Both the position numbers and the translations under genes were made by a program. Source: Symplocastrum torsivum CPER-KK1 (lineage in GTDB: Bacteria > Cyanobacteriota > Cyanobacteriia > Cyanobacteriales > Coleofasciculaceae). From it: a stretch of 64,000 nt of DNA. This document shows, piece by piece, positions 52,962-62,183 of this stretch; the stretch's first letter is position 1, and each line of letters opens with the position of its first letter. The notes beneath the pieces were generated by a model that did no database searches, had not been told where the DNA came from, and saw only the letters and a list, made by a program, of their open reading frames with translations. The stretch spans positions 61,723 to 125,722 of the forward strand of contig JAHHIF010000019.1 of the NCBI GenBank assembly GCA_019358875.1, in the 5' to 3' direction.

Positions 52962-54413
52962 TTAATGGCTTTCCGCCAACACATTAAATTGCTCCTCATT
53001 AATCCGACCCGCTTGATACAACGTTTCGGTAATTTCAGAAATGGTTAATACTGAATGCGCCTGATAGCCATTGGCTTTCAACCTATCCTTGACTCCTTGT
53101 TCATGATCCATAAACACCACAATATCCTTGACCTTTAATCCAGCCGATTTAAGCTTGTCTGCGCCTTCCATTACACTTTTGCCACTAATAAGAATGTCAT
53201 CAACCACCACTACTGTTTCCCCAGGATGGAAGTTGCCTTCAATCACGCGGCGAGTCCCGTGTGCCTTGACCTCCTTGCGGGGAAAAATCATTGGGTGATT
53301 GAGGCGCAAAGCTAAACCAGTTGCCGTTGGCAATGAACCATAGGGAATACCAGCGATGCGGTCAAAGTTGAGAGTTTTGAGAATATCCGCGTAGGCGCTT
53401 AAGATTTGATGGAAGATTTGTGGGTTAGAGATGATTTTACGCAGGTCAACGTAGTAGGGAAATGTCGCCCCTGAGGCTTGGACGTATTCCCCAAACAAAA
53501 TGCAACCGATATCATAGAGTTGCAAAATCAAATCTTGATAAGGATGCTGATTGAGCAAACAAACATCAGGCATCCATAAATCACAGGTAGACCCTTCTCG
53601 AATAATCTGGTTTCTAGTTTGGTTGACGGATTGACGTAGCGAGTCAATTTGTTCGGCTGGATGTTCGCCAACTAACATATCTATGGGAACTGGGATAAGC
53701 AGACCATCGCCATCTGTATTTAAACCTGCTGTCAGGATTTGATTGAGGTCGCTGCCGCCTTCTGCCCAAATGCTACGTGCTAGGATAACTCGTTCGGGAG
53801 CCTCGGCACGAATCCGTGCTAAAACCTCTACATTAGTGGTTCCCACTTCTAGCCCTAATTGTTCGGGAGTTCCCCAGGTTTTAGCTTCCTTCACCACTTG
53901 TAAGTAAAACGGAGAGTCAATTGTGGGATACTGCTGTAATGCGATCGCTGCCTGATTAGAAGTACAGCACAGGACAAATACAGCTTTATTCGGGTGAACT
54001 AAAAAGGATGCAACATGGTCTTGTCCAGCATAAGGACTTAGGGTAATGGCATCGACTTGCCAGTCTTCAAAAACAGTTCGAGCAAAGACAGTGCTAGTGT
54101 TGAGGTCACCATGCTTTGCATCCAAAATAATTGGGATATGGGAAGGGATAGCCTCTAGAGTCTTGTGCAGTAGTTCTAGTCCTGCGGAACCCAACGCTTG
54201 ATAAAAACCGAGAGTCGGTTTATAAGCGCAGACTAAATCAGCGGTTTGAGCGATTTGGAATTGCAGCCAGTCCCACAAGCTATCAATGATGCTGATTTTA
54301 CTGCCTGATTCACAGTATCGCTTCGGCATCATTTCTGGATTTGGATCGAGTCCCACAAACAGCAAGCTCTGATTTTGGGCGATCGCTAAATTCAGTTTCT
54401 CAGAAAAGTTCAT
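52962..54413 (-). CDS. pyrF-pyrE: Bifunctional OMP decarboxylase / orotate phosphoribosyltransferase
   Basis: A 483-aa fusion for the last two steps of UMP synthesis. Residues 1-275 are PyrF, with HIPIILDAKHGDLNTST carrying the catalytic Lys-Asp pair. Residues about 290-483 are PyrE with the PRPP motif TVVVVDDILISGKSVMEG. The order, decarboxylase first, is as in other cyanobacteria. ATG 54413; intact. Confidence 0.95.
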   Translation of the reverse strand: MNFSEKLNLAIAQNQSLLFVGLDPNPEMMPKRYCESGSKISIIDSLWDWLQFQIAQTADLVCAYKPTLGFYQALGSAGLELLHKTLEAIPSHIPIILDAKHGDLNTSTVFARTVFEDWQVDAITLSPYAGQDHVASFLVHPNKAVFVLCCTSNQAAIALQQYPTIDSPFYLQVVKEAKTWGTPEQLGLEVGTTNVEVLARIRAEAPERVILARSIWAEGGSDLNQILTAGLNTDGDGLLIPVPIDMLVGEHPAEQIDSLRQSVNQTRNQIIREGSTCDLWMPDVCLLNQHPYQDLILQLYDIGCILFGEYVQASGATFPYYVDLRKIISNPQIFHQILSAYADILKTLNFDRIAGIPYGSLPTATGLALRLNHPMIFPRKEVKAHGTRRVIEGNFHPGETVVVVDDILISGKSVMEGADKLKSAGLKVKDIVVFMDHEQGVKDRLKANGYQAHSVLTISEITETLYQAGRINEEQFNVLAESH

Positions 54414-54557
54414 CTGTCTTCACGGCAGGATAACTCATCCTATCGTTTAGTAGGGGGGTGAGGAAAGCGTTGGTAGTTAGGTTAAGAATACCGTTTTTGT
54501 TTTCAACCCCTGAAGATGGTTCAAGCACTCCGTTATTCTGTGGAGAGGTGAAAATTG

Positions 54558-54824
54558 ATGCAGAAAATCGATACCACGCCATCCCGCGCACTCGACCCAG
54601 CCAAGAGTGACTGGAATTTTGTTGAAGTCTGGATTGACCCGATGCTTTCTCCTCCCTACATCTTGTTATTAGTAGGTGATCCATCCGGGAGGTGCCTTGT
54701 ACATGATCCGGCTGAGGATTATAAAGTCGTGTTCAGTAGTGCAACTTATGATGAAGCTCAAACATGGTTGTTAGAGGATGAATATGAGCCAGTTGAAGGG
54801 CGGCTCTCAGCGTCAGAGTTGTAG
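54558..54824 (+). CDS. Hypothetical protein, 88 aa
   Basis: Small acidic protein (VEVWIDPMLSPPYILLLVGD, YDEAQTWLLEDEYEPVEGRL). It has a strong RBS (GGAGAGG at 54542-54548, nine bases from the ATG). No family recognised. It ends 15 bases before a duplicated fragment of the downstream phosphoesterase gene. Confidence 0.65.
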   Translation: MQKIDTTPSRALDPAKSDWNFVEVWIDPMLSPPYILLLVGDPSGRCLVHDPAEDYKVVFSSATYDEAQTWLLEDEYEPVEGRLSASEL

Positions 54825-54838
54825 GCAACCCTAAGTCA

Positions 54839-54974
54839 ATCTTCATCGCGGCAACGTCGAGTCTGCCATGCTTTTCGGCTCAATACCGATGAGCCAATCC
54901 GTATTGATTAAAATCAGCAGAATCAGTGTGACAATCGCAACAAGTGCAACAGTATTGCTAAACGTCTTCCTGAC
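54839..54974 (-). pseudogene. Duplicated 3' end of the phosphoesterase gene
   Basis: These 136 bases align without gaps to 55891-56026, exactly 1052 bases further on, and encode the same C-terminal anchor (RKTFSNTVALVAI, then the ADSTLPR end and stop). The rest of the phosphoesterase is missing. The Uma2 gene lies between the two copies, so either it was inserted next to a copied end or recombination between larger copies left this scar. Confidence 0.85.
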
Positions 54975-54981
54975 ATCGCGC

Positions 54982-55608
54982 TTACAGGCGTTGGCGCAAC
55001 TCTCGAATGGCAACTCCAGTGCCACGCTCCTTTGCAGCTTCTAAGCATTGAGCTACAATCGCCTGCAAATCAACGTCAGGAAAGTAGCGACTAGTAGCTT
55101 GTAGTTGGTATTTGCTGTCCTGTAAACCGTAGATGGCAAGTTGGTTTCGTTTTAGCAACCAGACCTCTGGCACTTGATACAGGGCATAATCGTTAGCATC
55201 GGTGTAGGTAGTGACATCAATTTCAATCACGAGATCAGGAGACGGATCGGTACCCCACTCTAAGCGATCGCGCCCAACTACCGCTTGCCAGTTGTCGATG
55301 TAGAAGCAGTAATCTGGTTCTATACCACCTTCTTCTGGCAACTCCATTGTAATGGGAGTGAAAGCTTCATAGTTGCAGTTGGAGGCATCGAGTAGAGCAG
55401 TAACTACATTAGCGACCAAATGGGCATCACGTCCATGTTTGGGTAGAGGGGACATCAGCAAGATTTCTCCAGAACGGTACTTGAGCCGAGGAATAGATGA
55501 ATCTCCCCGGCTTTCACATAAAGTAAGATAGTCTTGCCAGGAACCCAGCATCCGCACAACCATCCCTGGTGCTAGCTGAATTTTGTCGCGTGAAATGAGA
55601 GCGTACAT
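54982..55608 (-). CDS. Uma2-family putative endonuclease
   Basis: The 208-aa product fits the Uma2 (DUF820) family with a PD-(D/E)XK fold: GGIEPDYCFYIDNW, then PDLVIEIDVTT giving the Asp and Glu-x-Asp metal ligands. A YQVPEVWLL strand comes next. Uma2 genes occur in many copies in cyanobacteria, often beside repeats, and their role is unknown. ATG 55608 without a clear RBS. It contains a GCGATCGC site. Confidence 0.85.
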   Translation of the reverse strand: MYALISRDKIQLAPGMVVRMLGSWQDYLTLCESRGDSSIPRLKYRSGEILLMSPLPKHGRDAHLVANVVTALLDASNCNYEAFTPITMELPEEGGIEPDYCFYIDNWQAVVGRDRLEWGTDPSPDLVIEIDVTTYTDANDYALYQVPEVWLLKRNQLAIYGLQDSKYQLQATSRYFPDVDLQAIVAQCLEAAKERGTGVAIRELRQRL

Positions 55609-55666
55609 GAAGATTACTTCCCCGTGAAAACTCCTGCGATCTACAACTATATTGCAGCTTGACGAA

Positions 55667-55722
55667 GGCAGAGGGCAGGAGGCAGATGGCAGGAGGCAGA
55701 TGGCAGGAGGTAGATGGCAGAA
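55667..55722. repeat. Heptad tandem repeat array (GGCAGAT/GGCAGGA)
   Basis: Eight seven-base units in a row, alternating GGCAG(A/T)x forms: four near-identical 14-base pairs starting at 55667, 55681, 55695 and 55709. Short tandemly repeated heptads are typical of filamentous cyanobacteria. Confidence 0.85.
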
Positions 55723-55851
55723 GGGACGAAAGGGAAGAAAAAGTTTAGTTATGGGTCAAAAGTCCAGTTTAAAGAGAATTAGTACAAGAAAAGTTTTTAT
55801 CACAACGCCACAAGACTTCATAGTTTAAGCCCACGTTGAAAAAGGTGGGAA

Positions 55852-55886
55852 CCTTCTACCTTCTACCCTCTGCCTTCTGCCTTTTG
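55852..55886. repeat. Second heptad array, inverted relative to the first
   Basis: Five units CCTTCTA, CCTTCTA, CCCTCTG, CCTTCTG, CCTTTTG. The unit is the complement of the GGCAGAA-type heptads at 55667-55722, so the two arrays face each other across 130 bases and could form a long hairpin. Confidence 0.8.
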
Positions 55887-55894
55887 CTGCATCT

Positions 55895-57826
55895 TCATCG
55901 CGGCAACGTCGAGTCTGCCAAGGCTTTAGGCTCAATCCCAATTAGCCATGCGGCAATGATTAAAATTGGAAGAATCAGTGTGATAATTGCAACAAGCGCT
56001 ACAGTGTTGCTAAATGTTTTCCTTGATTTGATAGGTTGAGCGACTCTAAATTCATCAAATTTCACAACCTCTGATTGTGGATCGAGTGTGTTGAAGCGAT
56101 AACTGCTGACTGTACCTGTACCTGTGTCTAAGATGCTAAACGCTGAGACTTCGTTACTCGCTATATAAGGTAGTGGCTGGTTGTCTTCTCCCACAAGTGG
56201 GGCAAGCGTTGGCATTATGGGTTGAAGACCATTTGGGTCACCTATTGCTGCATAGTCTGCCTGATTGCCAGTTGGTAGCGATCGCTTTTTGTCACCTGTG
56301 AAAGCACCATAGGTATTACCAACATTCGATGTCTCCAAGAAGTGTGTCCCATTCGGACTGATAAAGCGGTTCCAGACGTGCGAGTGTCCATAGAATACCA
56401 GTTGCACACCCGACGCCTCCAGCAGTGGCACCACATCACGAATAATGTAATCCGCCTCCTTAGGGTACTCATAACGTACTGCTTTGACTGTCCCGTCTGG
56501 ATTCCGCTCAATGATCTGTACGGGGTCTGTATAAGCTGGAACAATGTTGTCACCCAAAGAATGAGGGGGATGATGAAACATCACGATTTTGTACTTGGCT
56601 TGCTGGAACGCTTCGCTGTTGAGTTCTTCGGCTAGCCAGTTATATTGGGCACTACCCTGACTCACTGGTTCAAAGATATGCTGTCCATATCCCCACTCCA
56701 GCGGATTGTTTAAGTCTTTTTCTCGTTCGCGATACCTGCCTCTAGCATCAGCATCTAAGCTGGGTGTTCTCCAGATATTAGTGATGTACAGGACAACCAA
56801 GCGGATGTCCCCGAAGGTCACGGCATAGTAGTTCTGTCCCTTCGGATTATCTTGGGGTAGTGAGAAAATCTCGTTGTAGGTGTCGGTATTAAAGGAATTG
56901 TTTTTCAGCCAAAATTCGCGCAAGTTTGGGTTGTTGCTGGTATTCCATTCCTTGGCATTTTTTTGATAGATGTCTTGGGCAATAGCACGAGGGAAAGGGT
57001 CGTTAAACTGTTCGTTTAAGTTGCTAACCTTGTCCAAACGCCCCATTACCTCATGGTTGCCAGTTGCTGTAAATAGTGGGGCATATTGAATCAGCGCACC
57101 GCCTGTGTAGGAGGCTTTGACACCATCCTTGTCTAGTTTGTAGTTCGCACGACCTTGAAGAGTGGGAAAGAAAGCGCCACCGCGATTGTCATCAAACCAT
57201 TCCGAGGCGCGATCGGGAACGTTAACCAAGTCACCTGCGAAGAAAATGGCATCGACTTTCCCGATGGTTTGAGCAACTTTCTGAATATTTGCCGTTGTCA
57301 TCGGCATCAGTTGATGATCAGAGGTCAGTAAAATTTTCAGTGGTGTCTGTGAGGTTGGTGTAGGCGCAAGGGTAAATTGGCGACTGCTTACACTTTGTCC
57401 ATTGTCCTGCACACTCGTTACTTGATAGGGAACGCGATCGCTAGGACTTAAATCTGTCACTTCTGCCTCATGACGCCAGATGTCCCGCATCGTTGGCTGT
57501 TTGTAAATCTGACTATCTTCTGTCTGTTCCCCTACTTTTGATAACTGATCTTCGCGAGTGCGGCTGAGTTTGGTTGTTGTTGCGATCTCACTACGGGTGA
57601 GTCCCTGTCCATAGGCAACACTATGGCGGGAACCCTCAAATTCCGTAAACCATACCACTCGTACTGAAGTCTCTGTTGGCAGCTGCAAAAATGGGTCAGT
57701 TAGCAACTGGGGCGCAGATGTCATAGTTGGCTGCCTGGTAAGTAGTACAACAATTGGGGCAAGGGCAATGAAGACAAGACATACAGCCGCAATGAGGAGA
57801 GAACGACTGATTGGACGTTTGACCAT
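55895..57826 (-). CDS. Membrane-bound calcineurin-like phosphoesterase
   Basis: The 643-aa product has membrane segments at both ends (RSLLIAAVCLVFIALAPIVV near the start, VALVAIITLILPILIIAAWL near the end), placing the enzyme outside the cytoplasm. A fibronectin-like N-terminal region precedes the metallophosphatase domain with SDHQLMP, FFAGDLVNVPDR, ATGNHEVMG, FHHPPHSLGD and YGHSHVWNRF, which supply the two-metal ligands. The outline is close to purple acid phosphatases. ATG 57826 follows GGAAGACAAGAA; the longer frame is rejected. The 3' end was duplicated at 54839. Confidence 0.9.
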   Translation of the reverse strand: MVKRPISRSLLIAAVCLVFIALAPIVVLLTRQPTMTSAPQLLTDPFLQLPTETSVRVVWFTEFEGSRHSVAYGQGLTRSEIATTTKLSRTREDQLSKVGEQTEDSQIYKQPTMRDIWRHEAEVTDLSPSDRVPYQVTSVQDNGQSVSSRQFTLAPTPTSQTPLKILLTSDHQLMPMTTANIQKVAQTIGKVDAIFFAGDLVNVPDRASEWFDDNRGGAFFPTLQGRANYKLDKDGVKASYTGGALIQYAPLFTATGNHEVMGRLDKVSNLNEQFNDPFPRAIAQDIYQKNAKEWNTSNNPNLREFWLKNNSFNTDTYNEIFSLPQDNPKGQNYYAVTFGDIRLVVLYITNIWRTPSLDADARGRYREREKDLNNPLEWGYGQHIFEPVSQGSAQYNWLAEELNSEAFQQAKYKIVMFHHPPHSLGDNIVPAYTDPVQIIERNPDGTVKAVRYEYPKEADYIIRDVVPLLEASGVQLVFYGHSHVWNRFISPNGTHFLETSNVGNTYGAFTGDKKRSLPTGNQADYAAIGDPNGLQPIMPTLAPLVGEDNQPLPYIASNEVSAFSILDTGTGTVSSYRFNTLDPQSEVVKFDEFRVAQPIKSRKTFSNTVALVAIITLILPILIIAAWLIGIEPKALADSTLPR

Positions 57827-58186
57827 TTCTTGTCTTCCAAAAAAAAAGGCACATCGTTGTTCGCACTCTAGCAATTCAGAGATACGATGTCATGTCTTTT
57901 GGAATACACTTCCTTGTTTTAGTGTTCCGAGGAAACATTACTAACCCTACTATTAAAAATCGCACCTGCTTTGAAGTAGAGGTGCGATTAGGAATTATTG
58001 AAGATTTAGTGAAATGGTTGGATTAAATTTTTCTGTTTTTAAAGATTAAGGTTCAATTAACTTACAACCCTAAACAATGATTACTTTAGATTTCAACTCT
58101 TGTTCATCAATCGCCCTCAACCGTTTAACCATTAAGGCAGTAATCAATGAGTGATAGCCTGCCTATTCACCCTTCTCAAGCGAAGT
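57827..58186. other. Intergenic region, 0.36 kb, with a hairpin
   Basis: A 10-bp stem AATCGCACCT (57958-57967) and AGGTGCGATT (57980-57989) is present and may end the transcript of the gene to the right. No gene is seen. Confidence 0.45.
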
Positions 58187-58495
58187 TTATACAAGTACTA
58201 CGTCAGCCGTCAGCTTTACAGAAGCAGAAATAGTTTGCTCGTCAGAGACTGCTACCTCAGTGCTACCAAGTGAGCAATTTACAGAAAACGCCTCTTTTAG
58301 TATCAGCTTTTCATCCTGTAAAATCTCTTCAATGCTTTCCCAAGATGGTGTAAACAGGGGTAAGGCTAAAGAACACGCTTTCCAGTTTCCCCTAACCGAT
58401 ACACCGAGTTGCTGACACGTCCCTCCACGTCGTCCCTCGACATCGTAATGGCGGCAATACCGGCAGGCAGAAGTTGGAAAATTTAATGTCTTCAT
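58187..58495 (-). CDS. Small cysteine-rich hypothetical protein
   Basis: The 102-aa product begins MKTLNFPTSACRYCRHYDVE and continues GGTCQQLGVSVRGNWKACSL, so four Cys residues are spaced like a zinc- or iron-sulfur-binding module in the first 45 residues. The rest is acidic with a SWESIEEILQDE helix. Proteins with this N-terminus recur in cyanobacteria in my memory, with no known role. ATG 58495. Confidence 0.7.
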   Translation of the reverse strand: MKTLNFPTSACRYCRHYDVEGRRGGTCQQLGVSVRGNWKACSLALPLFTPSWESIEEILQDEKLILKEAFSVNCSLGSTEVAVSDEQTISASVKLTADVVLV

Positions 58496-59454
58496 TGGAG
58501 TTATTCTCAGGAATTATCTTCATCTCCTCTTCACATTCAATTCTCCTACTTCCTGATTTAGGAGTTTAGAGCTAGCAAACATTGAGCCTGTCTAGGTTAG
58601 AGTGATCCCCGAAGTAAATAATAGTTTTAGATTTTCTTTATTTTTCTGTTATACACAGATACATTTTTGTTTAAGAAAAGACACAATTTTAACTATGCCT
58701 CTGAAGAAAGACGCTGTTTTATCCGTAAACATTATGGGGATCAAGCTAAAACACAAGGAAATATGTATAGCAAGTTACTAAAGTTTTGGCAAGTAATTGG
58801 GTTAAAACCAATGGTTAGTAAAAAAATGGAGTACGAACAATTTTTAGAGAAACTTGCTTTCATCTTGCCAAATCAGTCAGGAGCGCAACCTTACCAATCC
58901 TTTACCTTTACTGCACAAAGGCTACAAACCGTCCAGCGCTGAGTTCTCCAAGCGGTATGGGGCACTGGTATTGGGGGCAAAGTGGACTGGATAGCCGAGC
59001 ATTCAGCTTCTTCAAAATTGAACGACGCTTAAATTTCAGGTTTTGTGCCCAAGCCGAGCTAGACGTGACAACAGAAAGAACATCTCTAGAGAACGAGTGC
59101 GATCGCCTCTGCTGCGCCACTGCATTACCCGCGATTTCAGCCAGCCGCGAATTAAGTATTGAAGTTGTTTTGGTTCTTGCCACTGCGGCTGATTTTCGAC
59201 CGAACCTAATATATTATTGAGAGATTTCAGCCTAAATCCTGTTTATACTCATCCAGGAGCCTTATCGTTTGGAGCAATCTCATATGATGGCAGCGCATCT
59301 ACACTAAATCCTAGACCAATAGCAAAAAGCCAGTTTTCTTCTTATCTTCATTGGATCACAACCCAAAAGCCATTAAAAAACTGACAGCGAGCGTCACGCA
59401 AGAGAAACTCCTTTGCAGGATTTGAATCAAAAACTTAACCCTAAAGCCCTCCTC
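58496..59454. other. Intergenic region, 0.96 kb, at most one weak small ORF
   Basis: A 60-codon frame from ATG 58763 (AAGGAAAT before it) reads MYSKLLKFWQVIGLKPMVSK but has no recognised family, so it is not called. Other frames in 58957-59220 look random. The region has one GCGATCGC and otherwise nothing visible. Confidence 0.45.
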
Positions 59455-60834
59455 ATGAGCCAAAACACCCCCGTTGAATCCTCACGCCCCTCAATCAATC
59501 CCACCTTGCAAGCTGCTCTGGGCAGTTTTGATGTACAGCTAGAAGAAGAACTAGCACGTTACCGACGTCAACGCTCAGGGCGTCCAATCACACCGACTCG
59601 TGGTTTAGGTCGTAACCAAAGCCGTAAACCCATTGAGTTGATTCCGGTTGATAAGGGAGGAGAGCAAACTCCGCCGCTACCAGCATCGAGGAGGCTTCCT
59701 CCCTCGCAATTGATGCCATTTCCCCTAACATTAGGTAATCAGACACCAGATGCTGCCCCTCCAAAGGAGACACAAGACGAGCCAATAGCTCAACAGAATG
59801 CCAACTCACAACAGACAACGCCACAAAATGCCTCATCCCTGACAACTGAGGGAAGCGCGAATGAGCAACTTACTCCTCCTAGGGAACCAGCCGATATTGA
59901 AGGCGATTTAGCCAATTTTGCCGCTGAGCCAGCACAGCCAGAAGATTATCTGGAATCCTCAGAACAATTGCTGCGGAGTCTGGGGGAAGAAGAAGCCGAT
60001 ATTCATCAGCCAAGAAAGCGTTTTACGGATAGGTTGCTGACTCCATTGGGGGTTGGCTCAGTGTTGCTGTTACTGCTTTCAAGCGCTACAGTTGCCTACA
60101 TCATTACAAATCCCTCTACCCTCGGTATTCTGGGTTTCAATAAATCCGCCGAGAAAAAGACAGCAACCATAGCTCAAAGCCCAACACAGACAACAGTAAC
60201 GAACAGCGAAGTAGCGAAAGAGACACCCCTTGTGAAGGGTCCTGATTTGGCTTCTGATGAATTCGTTGACGTGAATATCAGTAACCTCAGTCAATTAGAA
60301 GCTAGTCCGCCACCAACACCTTCAGCAGCCCCGATTCCCCCACTTCCCGATTTGCCTAGTCCTGTGACGACACCAGTTGCTCCTAGCGCTGTTCCTAGCC
60401 CAGTGCCTCCTCGACGTTCTTCAGATTTATCTTCAACACTGCTACCACCTGCTGCACAGTCGGGAGTTGTGCCGCCGCCACTATCCGTTGTACCCGTACC
60501 AACATCACCCACATCTGTACCACAAGCAAGAACACAAAGTTCTGTGGCACCTGCATCACCGTCTGTAACGCAGCAGCCAGAAGCGTCTCCTTCTCAAGTA
60601 CAAGTAGCAGCTAACGCCACACCATCTAAGGATAATTACTACTACGTGTTGCTCAACGATGGTAGTGAGAGTGCGCTACAGCAAGCCCGGACAATTGTTC
60701 CAGATGCCTATACGCGGGACTTCCCACAAGGTACTCGTGTACAGATGGGAGCCTTTAAGGTTGAAGCCGAGGCAAAAAGTCTGATTGCTCAACTCCAGCA
60801 GCAAGGAATTTCTGCCTCGATTTATCGTCCCTAG
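59455..60834 (+). CDS. SPOR-like membrane protein
   Basis: The 459-aa product from ATG 59455 (the upstream extension starts with a TTG) has a disordered Pro/Gln-rich N-terminal half, a single membrane segment (GVGSVLLLLLSSATVAYII, about residues 200-222), a long Pro/Ser/Val-rich linker, and a C-terminal SPOR-type domain (YYYVLLNDGSE, TRVQMGAFKVEAEAKSLIAQ). SPOR domains bind denuded peptidoglycan at division sites. The topology places that domain in the periplasm. A conserved feature early on is LGSFDVQLEEELARYRRQRS, common to this cyanobacterial family. Confidence 0.85.
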   Translation: MSQNTPVESSRPSINPTLQAALGSFDVQLEEELARYRRQRSGRPITPTRGLGRNQSRKPIELIPVDKGGEQTPPLPASRRLPPSQLMPFPLTLGNQTPDAAPPKETQDEPIAQQNANSQQTTPQNASSLTTEGSANEQLTPPREPADIEGDLANFAAEPAQPEDYLESSEQLLRSLGEEEADIHQPRKRFTDRLLTPLGVGSVLLLLLSSATVAYIITNPSTLGILGFNKSAEKKTATIAQSPTQTTVTNSEVAKETPLVKGPDLASDEFVDVNISNLSQLEASPPPTPSAAPIPPLPDLPSPVTTPVAPSAVPSPVPPRRSSDLSSTLLPPAAQSGVVPPPLSVVPVPTSPTSVPQARTQSSVAPASPSVTQQPEASPSQVQVAANATPSKDNYYYVLLNDGSESALQQARTIVPDAYTRDFPQGTRVQMGAFKVEAEAKSLIAQLQQQGISASIYRP

Positions 60835-60842
60835 ATGTAGTA

Positions 60843-60864
60843 GGGTGCGTTATTTAACGCACCC
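60843..60864 (+). terminator. Hairpin after the SPOR-like gene
   Basis: GGGTGCGTT (60843-60851) pairs with AACGCACCC (60856-60864). No T-run follows, so it may be a dispersed GGGTGCGTT repeat rather than a true terminator. Confidence 0.5.
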
Positions 60865-61099
60865 CACAAGTAGATTCGCTGCGTAAGTCCTATAGGAGTT
60901 ATGCCGTTAATCAGTGACAGCCTGATTCGGTCGCAGGGGTTTGGCAAGCTCAAGCCCGTATAGCAGAGCATCCATGGGAAATTCAGGGGTTTGAAGCTAT
61001 CAACTTGAGTAATTCATCCAAAAGTTAAACGGGGTCTTGACCCTGAGATACCATGATGTTAAAGATTCCCCCGACCCGCAACGTGAATGGAGAGCTGCC

Positions 61100-61861
61100 A
61101 TGGGATTGATCGATCGCATTATGCGAGTGATTCGCGCCAACCTCAACAGTCTAGTTGGGCAAGCGGAAGATCCAGAGAAAGTTCTGGAGCAAGCTGTAGA
61201 AGATATGCAGCAGGATTTGATCCAGCTGCGGCAGGCTGTGGCGCAGGCGATCGCGACCCAAAAACGCACGGAACGACAAGCCTCTCAAGCTGAATCGACA
61301 GCGCAGGAGTGGTACAACCGCGCTCAACTAGCACTCTCCAATAGCGATGAAAACCTGGCACGGGAAGCTCTAACGCGACGGAAATCCTACCAAGAGACAG
61401 CAAAAGCAATGCGATCGCAGCTATTGCAAGAAGCGGATGTTGTCACCAAGCTGAAGGAAAATATGCGGGCGTTAGAAGGTAAAATCTCCGAGGCAAAAAC
61501 CAAAAAAGACTTATATATTGCCAGAGCACGCTCCGCTCAAGCGTCCCAAAAAATCAACGAAATGCTGGGCAATGTGGGAACGGGTAATGCCTTAAGTGCC
61601 TTTGAACGGATGGAAGAAAAAGTGATGCAGATCGAAGCTCAGTCCGAAGCACTAGAAGAATTGGGAAGCAATGAACTCGAAAAACGATATGCCGCTCTAG
61701 AAGCTGGCAGTGAGGTTGATAATGAGCTAGCCGCACTGAAAGCCAACCTGAAGGCAGGCACAGAACCCGCAAAATTACCGTCTAATCAGGCATCATCCGT
61801 TAAAAATCCTGAAATTGATGGAGAACTTGAAAAACTGCGTTCCGAAACTGATGGGGCTTGA
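61100..61861 (+). CDS. PspA/Vipp1-family membrane-remodelling protein, copy 1
   Basis: The 253-aa coiled-coil protein of the PspA/IM30 family. The amphipathic N-terminal helix (MGLIDRIMRVIRANLNSLVG) binds membranes, DPEKVLEQAVEDMQQDLIQL begins the hairpin, and a C-terminal extension (EIDGELEKLRSE) resembles Vipp1 helix 7. ATG 61100 follows GGAGAG; the open frame upstream to 61037 is non-conserved. It is followed 320 bases later by a close paralogue, probably a tandem duplication. Host GCGATCGC sites are present. Confidence 0.9.
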   Translation: MGLIDRIMRVIRANLNSLVGQAEDPEKVLEQAVEDMQQDLIQLRQAVAQAIATQKRTERQASQAESTAQEWYNRAQLALSNSDENLAREALTRRKSYQETAKAMRSQLLQEADVVTKLKENMRALEGKISEAKTKKDLYIARARSAQASQKINEMLGNVGTGNALSAFERMEEKVMQIEAQSEALEELGSNELEKRYAALEAGSEVDNELAALKANLKAGTEPAKLPSNQASSVKNPEIDGELEKLRSETDGA

Positions 61862-62183
61862 TGAAGAAAGCAGGGGAAGCCGGAGGAAAAGATAATGGCA
61901 TCTCCCGTTGGGGGAATCTTCTCAAACTCACTTAGTGCTTTGCCGTTGACACTTTGAGAAATTGGTTAGTATCTGGCACTTTTCATCTAGAAGTTTTTAA
62001 ACTGGATTAAACAGCGTCCTGTTTTGATAGCTTGGGTATGAGTGTTTTAAATGATTCAAAGAAGCGCTTTAGACTTGAGACGGGACATCCATTGCTTAAA
62101 CCTCAGCCCAACCACAGCAGACTGACGCAAAGCGAGTCTGCTTTACACCTACTTTATACATTCCGAGAGGATAGACAAGCGTC
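61862..62183. other. Spacer between the two Vipp1/PspA genes, 0.32 kb
   Basis: No gene or clear terminator is seen. The length is enough for a promoter, so the two copies may be separately controlled. Confidence 0.4.

Noticed and set aside
58957..59220. 87-codon frame upstream of the SPOR-like gene
   Set aside because: No RBS, no recognised motif and random-looking composition; the opposite strand is equally open.
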